A model generated the notes under the pieces. The model was not told the origin of the DNA. It saw nothing but the letters and a program-made list of their open reading frames with translations, and searched no databases. From NCBI GenBank assembly GCA_006384855.1, contig VCJN01000074.1:1-64000 (forward strand): DNA of 64,000 nt. Reading direction: 5' to 3'. Positions 57,001-64,000 of the stretch are shown here, in pieces (positions within the stretch are counted from its first letter, which is position 1; every line of letters starts with the position of its first letter). Position numbers and translations under genes: made by a program. The stretch is from Tetraselmis striata. Lineage: Eukaryota > Chlorophyta > Chlorodendrophyceae > Chlorodendrales > Chlorodendraceae.

Positions 57001-58280
57001 TGAAGTGATAGCAAGAGGAGGGTGGGAGCAGTACCACGCGGCTGCCCCTCTGGACGTTGGTCTCGAGCACCTGAGAAGCACGTGGGCAGCATCCACGCAT
57101 CAGCGCGCGTGGACTAGGCGCCCACTTTAGTGTCAGCATGGGCTGGACAGGGGATTCTGGTGGGGGAAGGCGTGCCCACCTCCATGAAAAACTGCTCCAC
57201 CATGGCCAACAGAATGGTGAAGAATACCAGGCCTGGCGGCAAGGCAGCATCCAGAGTGAGCCATGCTGTGCCGGGAACCCCAATTGCCAAACGTGCTCCA
57301 GGCATGAGCTGTGTGGGTATGGTGTGGCCCGGATCCTACCCGCTGTGGCCACAAATATGGCGTATACTTCTGACTCCTCATCCATGTCGTCCGGGTCGGG
57401 GAAGCCATCCTGGAAGAACAGCTGCATCACCTGGTACACGCTGGTGAAGAGGTCGACGTGCTTGATGGCGTAGTTTAGCGCGCCGGCGCCAAAGATGAAG
57501 GCGCCCACCAGGCTCATGAAGACGATAATGTCGTTCGCTGTGCTGGACCGCCTGCAGTGCGGCATCGCAGGCGCCCGCGGCCGCGTCACGCCACCGCACC
57601 CAGCAAGCTGACTACATTAGAGGACACTGGACACCCATGCCCTGCACCGAGTCCGCTGCGCCCGGGACGCAGCACGTACCAGTTGTAGTATTGGTAGGCG
57701 AGCTTGTCTATGTTCAGATTGGTGGACATGCCCTGCGGCAAGATTCAGCCTCAAGGGTCAGCCTGAGAGCAGCGCCGGCATCGGCATCACTGCAACGCCT
57801 GGCTGGCCGATAGATGCCGCGCGCCTACCTTGCCCTTCCTCCTCTTTGTCTCGGCCGCGCCTTTCCAAGCTGCCGACTTGACGTTGGACAGCTGCTTCAT
57901 TACATTGCTGACATTGTAGTTGTAGATGGAGATGGAGCTGCATGGGTACAAACAATCGCGCGCTGAGCCCCTGCTGGGCCCTATGCGTGAGTGATTGGTT
58001 GCTGTGCATGGGTGCACCTGCGCTGGCAGGAGGGACAAGGCGCGTGCCTGTTGAGAATGTTTTTGCTTCTCTCCTCCATCTGCGCCTTCCGCTCCTTCTC
58101 TTCGCGTATCCGCTCTGGCTCGAGATTCTTGAGCGCCAGCGGGCTGGTGGATATGCGACGCTCCCGGCACCGCCGCGGGGGACTCGCCGCAAATGCGCGT
58201 GAGCTGGCTCCGCCCAGCAACGCATGCTGCTGCCGGTGAACCAGCGGCAATCGGTGCCTACCAACTGCTGCGCGGCGCAT
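45080..58280 (-). CDS. CASTOR/POLLUX-type ion channel with a nested antisense P450 gene
   Basis: Probable start ATG 58280 with an Arg/Ala-rich, organelle-targeting-like leader; stop 45080. Clear exons: 57937-57829, 57732-57680, 57551-57340 (STANDIIVFMSLVGAFIFGA membrane segment), 57265-57180 (LPPGLVFFTILLAMVEQFFM, pore-side helix), 57070-57035, 56946-56866 (EKGHVLVLSWMESALCRNAV, first RCK-like domain), 56746-56609, 56463-~56250 (STIIVSDASRAAHEADAQAL RTAVFLDE), ~55945-55685 (CFPELTGVRYRDLKFFFPDA), ~55615-55562 (VKPGDEIMFMKGIDSSWDNF), ~54485-54310 and ~54205-54040 (acidic insert), 53938-53864 (VKVLIIGWAEDDFMTGAIME, second RCK-like domain), 47610-47212 (RGTEITLFNQHL; YNTVIILCDKQWMD), ~47050-46910, 46745-46702, 46582-46461 (ESLSYWALMERVHDSRELLV), ~46303-46250 and 45476-45080. 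Motif order equals plant CASTOR/POLLUX, envelope cation channels. The reading frame shifts near 46966-46970. Intron 53863-47611 holds the P450. Confidence 0.72.
47611..51292. other. Repeat-rich part of the large channel-gene intron
   Basis: No exon of the channel recognised here. Contains poly-C tracts (49036-49051, 49064-49088, 49529-49563), a coding-derived repeat at 49100-49340 and many TAGTCGCTA/TAAGGATTA words. Confidence 0.5.
49100..49340 (-). repeat. Dispersed coding-derived repeat, copy 1
   Basis: Matches 59760-59990 over about 225 bp in the same orientation (CAGTACTTAGTAAAACATGC; TTTCAATGCATGGCTGTGTG; TATGCAAGCATAAAA). On the minus strand both copies read similarly: CNVVMVPKSAPPPLHFMLAY here, CNLLMVPKNAPPPLRFMLAY there, then PPAHSHALK / LPAHSHALK. 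Substitutions largely preserve residues, so the source was protein-coding, probably a transposon gene. This copy lies inside the channel-gene intron. Confidence 0.75.
51293..53565 (+). CDS. Cytochrome P450 (clan 97/4-like), nested in the channel-gene intron
   Basis: Haem monooxygenase. Exons 51293-51741, 52048-52305 and 52404-53565 join to 622 codons; intron 2 uses a GC donor (GCAAG|GCGAGT). Residues 1-~130 are Ala/Arg/Pro-rich and look like a plastid-targeting leader. Diagnostic motifs in order: I-helix HDIMGAGHETTATT (oxygen binding), K-helix VKEVLRMYPP (E-x-x-R), FRPERF, and the haem loop FGAGPRMCLGAGFA with its Cys ligand. The early region (NSPDDIEHVCAQNVKNY; ILGSQGSYNRKHRRLCQPTF) and the end GLKMAVERR resemble CYP97-clan carotenoid hydroxylases and their CYP4-like relatives. 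Subfamily and substrate are not decidable here. All essential residues are present and the gene looks functional. It lies antisense within the intron 53863-47611 of the channel gene, only ~300 bp from the next channel exon. (CA)n lies in intron 1 at about 51834-51857. Confidence 0.88.
54955..55056 (-). repeat. Two truncated retroelement 3' tails
   Basis: Reverse complement of 55018-54955 reads GGCGGCTTGCTGTGTTGATT TTCTAATTTGGGGAACAGCC then CTTTTTGTAATTCACACCAG. It includes the last codons (RRLAVLIF-stop) of the protein at 37.4 kb plus the tail, so this is a 5'-truncated copy of the same family. A shorter tail (TTTTTGTAATTCACACCAGT) is at 55033-55056. Both lie in the intron between channel exons at 55562 and 54485. 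Confidence 0.85.
55168..55218 (+). repeat. Solo 3' tail of repeat family
   Basis: GTTGCTGTTAGTTCTGTT...GTGCGCTTTTGTGAAAGCCC TGATGTAAT matches 3100-3157 and the inverse of 7145-7200. It lies in an intron of the channel gene. Confidence 0.75.
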
Positions 58281-59430
58281 TGTGCCGGGCTGGGAGGAAC
58301 AGAGCGTGGCGCCACCGCCTGCTCCACCCCTGCTGCCGCTGCTGCATGACTGAACACGCATCGCCGTGATCCAAGTGCGACCAGCCCCCACCAGCTGTGG
58401 CATGATTCCACGGCGCACGGGCGGCTACCTTCTGTCTCTCAGCTGCAGTCGCAGGGCCCACCTAACCACCACTGCTCTCCGTCACTGCAGCGGTGGACGT
58501 ACAGCCGGGCATGTCAGCGTGGCCGCCCAATTCCATGCAGGCAGCCACTCCCACTCCAATAGCTGCACAGCCTGCTAACGAATTGGCCCGCATGTTAGTA
58601 CAGTATGTATGTGTACCTGTGTACCCCTCCCCCTTTCCCAACACCCAACACACAACACGTCCCGGCCACGTATTCGGGCGGCATTGGTTGCAAGTGGGCG
58701 GCAGTGTGAAGTATGCATACAGCCACATCCGGTGTGGCAACCGTGTGGAAAAATATGGCTCTGATTCCTGCCCAGTGGTGCAGCAGCGTCGTCGTAGGGC
58801 GGCAGATTTACGCAGGGCTGTCAGTTCGCTATTGGTATGTGGGGGCAGCCGTCCATGCGAGCGACGACCGTTCAGCGCCCTACGGAGAGGTGTCGATATT
58901 CGCTGCACTGATGCCCCCATCAACTAGTCCAGGACGAGGCGGGGCAAGTGGAAAAATACGCCGACTGCTGTCGCACCATCGCGCGTGTCAAATAGATGTC
59001 GCCCCAGCACCAACTGCCCCACCATATGTGGTGTTATGCCAGGGCCTCCCTGCGAATACAGGTTGTGCTTTCTCGTTCATTCGCCGCAGGGGAAAAAACT
59101 TCGCGCTCTGACGCACCTGCTGCTGATACAAGGAAGGTCGCCGGCAGTAGCAGAAGTGAATAGAGCGCTGCGCGTGGACGACAAACTGCGAGGATGTTGC
59201 GTGGCCAGGTACCCTGTCCGCTCTTGGCGGAAGGGACGACGGGCTGCGAGTGTGTGTCCAGGCCTTGCTGTCCGACAGCAGGATCGGCCTGGTTGTGGCG
59301 GGCGCAGCACCGTTCGACAGCTCACGCCGCGAAAATACAATATATCGGGCGGTGATCCTGCTGGCGCGCGGGCGGCGCGCGGCCCGACGACAAGAGACGC
59401 CGTTATGTTTAGAACATTACTCCTGGTGTG
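58281..59430. other. Region upstream of the channel gene
   Basis: Presumed promoter side of the channel gene. Frames of 60-150 codons occur on both strands without a recognisable domain. Upstream exons of the channel gene cannot be excluded. Confidence 0.3.
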
Positions 59431-59439
59431 GATTACAAA

Positions 59440-59535
59440 AATAAGTCTTCTCATGTTACTGCTTCCACCCCGCAGTCGATGTAGAGGACCTTTCTGATTG
59501 TCCCTTTTTTCTTTGGTGATTTCCTGATATCGCCT
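59440..59535 (-). repeat. Repeat family A, third copy
   Basis: Reverse complement matches 2955-3045 closely: GATATC.GGAAATCACCAAA, AGGTCCTCTACA.CGACTGCG, GGTGGAAGCAGTAACATGAG. Preceded at 59420-59445 by TGGTGTGGATTACAAAAA, a variant of the retroelement tail. Confidence 0.75.
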
Positions 59536-59659
59536 TCTATTGGTACCAGTACCCGTACCAGGTAGTAGGTAGGACGTACATACAGGTTTTCGGATGGAGA
59601 TGTGTGAGTTCGAGTACACAGTAATGCAGCTACTAGTATGTTATATTTTAGGTGCCCAC

Positions 59660-59735
59660 CACCCCCCCCCCCCCCCCCCCCACGCCCCCCCCCCCCCCCC
59701 AACCCCTCAACTTTACACCCCCCCCCCCCCCCACC
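59660..59735. repeat. Poly-C tracts
   Basis: Three runs of 12-20 C separated by short interruptions (CACG, AACCCCTCAACTTTACA). They directly precede the coding-derived repeat at 59760, as poly-C also does for its other copy (49064-49088), so the C tract is probably part of the mobile unit. Confidence 0.85.
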
Positions 59736-59759
59736 CCGCAACTATCTTATATTAGGTCT

Positions 59760-59990
59760 GACAGTACTTAGTAAAACATGCCCTCAGCTACATAAAAACT
59801 CCCATTGGCATGACTTTCCTTGAACTCTTTCAATGCATGGCTGTGTGCAGGAAGATGGTCCCTGTTATATGCAAGCATAAAACGGAGAGGAGGTGGGGCA
59901 TTTTTTGGAACCATCAGCAAATTACAGTGAGCATCAAGGCAACCCAACCATATGGTGGCCCTGTCCACCGGTATATGTAGTGCTATATAT
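59760..59990 (-). repeat. Dispersed coding-derived repeat, copy 2
   Basis: Minus-strand frame GCLDAHCNLLMVPKNAPPPL, RFMLAYNRDHLPAHSHALKE, SFYVAEGMFY-stop. Homologous to 49100-49340 over its whole length. It may be the last exon of the unrecognised gene at 60.3-61.0 kb or an independent insertion. Confidence 0.75.
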
Positions 59991-60299
59991 GTTGCCGCTG
60001 ACCTGCGGTATATGTTGCTGCTACTTGTTGCTACTGCTGTGGCTGCTCTGCCCTCCATTCACCCCTGCTACGCGATGTTGTTTGCGTATCTAGCTCATGC
60101 AGCTTCTCAGCACATTTGGCCCCCCAGACGAGCACTTGGTACGCGTCCCGCTCACAGGTTTTTGCATAGGGGCAAAACTATGTTGTAGCTCAGCATCAAT
60201 CATGCCTCCATTTGCATCACCTGCCCATATCAGCGCAATGCATCATCAGTGGGCGCAACATAGCATGGCAGTCATTAAGATAAGGCTCGAGGAAGAGAA

Positions 60300-61027
60300 G
60301 GCGGGGTGCAGAGACGGCAGCAAGCCTCACCTGATGACCCTGCGCACATGACACATAAGATGGGGATGTTCTCCCAGGCAAGCGGGGTTCTTCTTTTTGC
60401 GCGTGTAGTACTCAATCTCCACGGGGTAGCACAGGTCATGCGGTAATCGCTGACAAAGGAAGCATGATGGGGATGATCATCATCAGGGCTTGCATGCCGC
60501 ACATGAAGATGTCTGTGTTCTTGGCATCTCAAGGCCATTGGCAGCCAGCCATTTGCACCACAGGAGGATCATGGCAATGTCAGATGCAGTTGATGTATGC
60601 TACATGACATGTTGCATGCAAGAGGGGCAGAGGAGCCCACCGCCAGTTTCCGCTACACGTCGAACGAGAACTTGTCGGTTGGCACGCCATGCATCACCTT
60701 CCATTATATCTTCTTTTGCAACCTGCGGGTGATGTCACACTTGTCTTGGGGCTGGCGCCTTCTACCTCTTGAGGCGGTGGTGACGTCTATGTGTTGCACG
60801 CATGATGCAGAGATGCCGGCGTCGGACGAGCTGGCTGTCGAGCTGGCATGCTCAAGGAGCCCGCGGAATGTGCGCGTCTCTAGCCATTGCCCATTGAAGT
60901 CGAAGACAATCTTGCCCATGAGCCTGCCTTCCCACACCACAGTCATCAGCTTTAGGCTGACTTCGTCACCGTCTGCCATCCCTAGAAACGATGGCGGGCG
61001 AGGTTGGGCCAGCAGGAGGTAGCGCAT
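60300..61027 (-). CDS. Unrecognised gene, possibly transposon-derived
   Basis: ATG at 61027 opens MRYLLLAQPRPPSFLGMADG, VSLKLMTVVWEGRLMGKIVF, DFNGQWLETRTFRGLLEHAS, then a Ser-rich and basic stretch to about 60740. A later segment (about 60445-60335) reads DLCYPVEIEYYTRKKKNPAC and LGEHPHLMCHVRRVI before a GTGAGG donor. I do not recognise a family. The repeat-derived frame at 59990-59770 lies downstream in the same direction and could be the 3' part. The first frame has a coherent, non-repetitive composition, which is the main support. Confidence 0.35.
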
Positions 61028-62345
61028 GACTGTCAATCGTGGCGCAGCGCCGCCGCCGCTTTATAGTACGGTATTGTTTGCCTGGATGATACCGTTGCCA
61101 GCGCACGCGGTGCGGCGGTGAGTGACCTAGCTCAGGCCACAAGCCGCCCAGTACTGCTTAAGTACTGAAATGAAAGTTTCAACCCCAAATTAAAGATCAG
61201 TTTCTCAGTTTCTCCGGAAATCCGGTACCTAAAAAATCCGTACGTTTAATCCTAGCTGCCTAATAGTAGGGGTAATCGACATTTTTTTTATACGACTACG
61301 ATTACCTACGCGCGCGCGCACGCCGGGCGCTACCCCTGTGTACTCGACGCAGCCATACTTGTACTCGTACTACCAGTAGTCGCTACCTTCGTTCCACCAG
61401 CAGGCAGCAGCAAAATTAGCGACTACTGTATCCCTGCATTACTCCCGCCCCCAAAGCAACACTACGCCATGATCGCAATGCGTGGCGCCAGTGCATGACG
61501 CGATCCGCCCAACGTAATCGGAACTTATACATAATAGAGCAACTCGAAATATATTGTGTATCGGAGTAAACTCGAAACCATCTACCCGTAGCTACTGTCG
61601 AATGAAGTGCCACCGCATCATAAGGTATGAATTTACGCCGCCACTCAACGGCTCATCGCCATCCGAGACAGTCGATGATACGATGATGTGCACAGTTACA
61701 AAATGGGAAATGGAAGTGCTGCTATGAGAAGTTATTGTCTGACAAAAATGATGGTACCCCTGACCAGAATTCCCTACCAGTACATGACTACATGGCTGCC
61801 CGGCAAAGTCCACTGGTGGCCTGGCGGGGATGTGTGCACATGGTGAATATGAATGGATCGTTCCAGTGATTCAAGTGTTAACATTTCTGCGATGCAAATC
61901 ATAAAGTCGCCCAATCACGCCGTCTCGTGACTCCAGCAAACCTTGGCATTCGATCCTGTACGTGAGCTGCGACTCCCACCTGGAATGGGAGCAGCTGCTG
62001 TGTGGAAAGGACTGAATACAGAGGATAAAGGGATGGTTGCTTGCTGCAGCTTGCCAGTTCCCAGAGCACTGCACTGTTGACCTGTAGTTCGGTATGGGCT
62101 GCTTGGCAGTATTGTGTGGCTGTGACAGTGTGTGTCACAGTCCCACGATACTGCCCAGCAGCAAATGTTGGTAGTGTTGGTGTTGGTGAGTGTAGGTGCT
62201 GCAGGGGCCATCAAGAAAAAATGGTTTCTTCGTGACAATAATTAAAGGGTGAAATATTACAATCCACGTGTTTAGGCTGCCCAAGCTGCGCATGCTTGCA
62301 GGGAACATTGAGCGCGAAGAAAGTAGGCTGATCACATCCGAGGTA
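61028..62345. other. Intergenic, no supported gene
   Basis: Short frames only. TAGTCGCTA-type words at about 61378 and 61417 and a (GC)n-rich CGCGCGCGCGCACGC at 61308. A short imperfect palindrome around CTGTGACAGTGTGTGTCACAG is at 62121-62141. Confidence 0.4.
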
Positions 62346-63873
62346 TCACTCCTCTTTCGGTGAGGACAGGAAAGAAAGCGCCTTTGCAAGCATCTTGTGC
62401 AGCCAGAATAAGTTGAGAGCATTCAGCAATACGTTCGCGATTCTGAAAAGCCAGATCACAGGTGCGGGTACACCGCCCGGTCGGGGGTTCTCCAGCTGCT
62501 GCCCCGATGTCTCCCAGTAGACATACGACATATCTGGTACACCGCAGAATGCATCCTTGATCAGAATGTCAGTGAGATGCCACAGCAGTCAGGCAGTGAT
62601 GGCTGACGTTAGTATCCGGGAGAATGATTAGTAGGTGTGTGCGACTGAGGGGCACAACATGAGCCAGCAGAGCAATGGGTGAACCACATGGGCAGCGTAC
62701 ATAAGCCGAGCACATTCCGAGCTAGGAAGAATGACGCCACCATGCAAAGCCCGTTGCACATGTATAGCTTGGAGTCCTTCAAGCCCATCGTGTACAAGAA
62801 CCTACGCGCACACATCACGCAAGGGGTGAGCACTGCTGTGGTGATAGAGGGTCACTGATCGGCAGGCATGGGGCTGTACACTCACCAGCGGAGGTGAACA
62901 AAGGGAGTGCTCATCTCCCAGGTTAGAAACGCAGCACCTGCAGATGCGGGAGATACCGTTAGCAAGGGCGGTGTGCCAGTGGTAATGGCGATGTGTGATT
63001 GATGCCAAGTTTGCGGTGCGCGCACCAAACCATTCGCCCCATCCAGTGAAGTAGATGTAAGTATACAACCCGGAGCAGCACACTCCGTGAATAAGGTATC
63101 CAGCGCCCTCCTCCTTGAAGTTCAGGACCACATTTGCAATGTCGTGCAAAAAGTAGGAGGCGCTGAAGCCAGCTAGGTGATTAGACAGCACCGAGCCGGT
63201 ATAGCATGGATCGCTTCGCAGATCCGGCATAAAGAGCAGAACGTAGAGACACGCCGGCACCTACCACAGGCATCCCATCAGTCTGCCTTTGACAAGTGGC
63301 ACCAGCCTCTGCAAGACATTTGCCAGGGCAATCAGTAGGCAGCCTGCTGGTTTCTCATCATGTCATGCTGTGCTGATATTTACTACCAAAGGCCGGCGGC
63401 TGTGTTTTGCTCCCCGCCTATTGAGTCCGGCTTATGTTACTGCATACGTGCAGCCGGCGATCCACAGCCCATGCATCCCAAAGCCCATGCATGCAGCCGC
63501 CGCCTTGGGCCCTCACCGCGAATAGGTTGTGAAGTGCTCCGGTGGCCCGCGTTGCAACGCCGTGCAGAGTGGCGTACTTGGATTGCTTGTCCAGGTGCTT
63601 GGGGTCCTTCCCCATCATCCGCAGTGCCCAGCTAGCCACAGGCGGCAGCCGCAGCCCATAATTCACCAGCAGGAACAGCAGCCCTGCGGAGTCACGCGAC
63701 ATAGCAATCCGGCTCAGTACGCGCACATCCTTTCCGGAAAGGACGTGCGCGTACCGAGCCGGATGCGCTGGCAGGGCTGTGTCGATCGCACCCCCAAGCA
63801 GCACGTTGCGGCCACGATCGCCTGTGGCCTCCCCCCAGAGGTCCGGGCTGGAGATGCTGGCCGCCGTGGCCAT
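62346..63873 (-). CDS. TLC-domain (TRAM/LAG1/CLN8) membrane protein
   Basis: TLC proteins are multi-pass endoplasmic-reticulum or plasma-membrane proteins linked to lipid synthesis or membrane composition; this one most resembles the TLCD4/TMEM56 group. Five exons: 63873-63517, 63260-63026, 62937-62886, 62801-62701, 62533-62346, joining to 310 codons with every join in phase. Motifs in order: KYATLHGVATRATGALHNLF; VLSNHLAGFSASYFLHDIAN; GYLIHGVCCSGLYTYIYFTG, with the conserved luminal His; AAFLTWEMSTPFVHLRWFLY, the classical E-x-S-T-P-F-x-x-x-R-W block; SFFLARNVLG; and PAPVIWLFRIANVLLNALNL FWLHKMLAKAL, the closing N-x-x-W-hydrophobic-x-x-hydrophobic segment. The protein ends SSPKEE, a basic/acidic tail rather than a KKxx signal. 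No breaks seen. Exon 1 carries a 58-bp palindrome. Upstream ATGs cannot be excluded. Confidence 0.87.
63707..63764. repeat. 58-bp near-perfect palindrome inside a coding exon
   Basis: 27 of 29 base pairs match around the centre TTTCCGGAAA (63731-63740). The two exceptions (63716/63755 and 63727/63744) are A-C in the plus strand, hence G-U wobbles in the minus-strand transcript of the TLC gene. The segment encodes RYAHVLSGKDVRVLSRI in exon 1. It would form a long hairpin in mRNA or a cruciform in DNA. Confidence 0.95.
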
Positions 63874-64000
63874 GGCAGCCGCTGTCGACTTTTTGAAAGC
63901 CTTTACCTACCACGGCAGTGATCGCGCGCGCTGTCTTGCTTCAGACTACCTGGGCCTGCCTGGCAACACGCTAATCAGCGGCGTGTGCTGTTCTTCCCTG

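Overview
This is a eukaryotic nuclear window. Genes are split by GT-AG and a few GC-AG introns, there are no operons, and intergenic DNA is rich in dispersed repeats, homopolymer C/G tracts and decayed transposons. An ARMC2-type armadillo protein (cilium assembly), a CASTOR/POLLUX-type channel, a plant-like cytochrome P450 with a plastid-type leader and GC-rich coding sequence point to a flagellated microalga, most likely a green one. The species is not determinable from the sequence.

Layout. 1-2.2 kb: 5' part of a secreted leucine-rich-repeat gene (minus). 2.4-11 kb: repeat desert with a hAT-like non-autonomous element, a reverse-transcriptase scrap, repeat tails and a 142-bp tandem duplication. 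11-13.5 kb: broken Tnp2/CACTA-like transposase (plus). 13.65-25.96 kb: the most remarkable part, a ~12.3-kb candidate DNA transposon with two head-to-head multi-exon genes. The minus gene ends in a permuted adenine-methyltransferase-like domain; the plus gene encodes a DUF7869-type putative transposase. All three 24-bp minisatellite arrays lie in introns of these genes, and their monomer is a 21-bp quasi-palindrome that also occurs singly at both ends of the element and in another intron. 26-28 kb: decayed Ty3/gypsy integrase. 29-31.4 kb: unrecognised minus-strand exons. 33-35.2 kb: secreted DUF3431-like gene (minus). 35.5-37.4 kb: C-terminal part of a retroelement protein with its conserved 3' tail.

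38.1-43.06 kb: complete six-exon ARMC2 homologue (plus). 45.08-58.28 kb: CASTOR/POLLUX-type channel (minus) whose ~6.25-kb intron contains a complete three-exon cytochrome P450 on the opposite strand. 59-61 kb: repeats and an unrecognised minus-strand gene. 62.35-63.87 kb: complete five-exon TLC-domain membrane protein (minus) whose first exon contains a 58-bp near-perfect palindrome.

Reading frames across proposed splice joins were checked by hand for ARMC2 (1,239 codons), the P450 (622) and the TLC protein (310); each joins to an intact frame. Other gene models are approximate at some borders.
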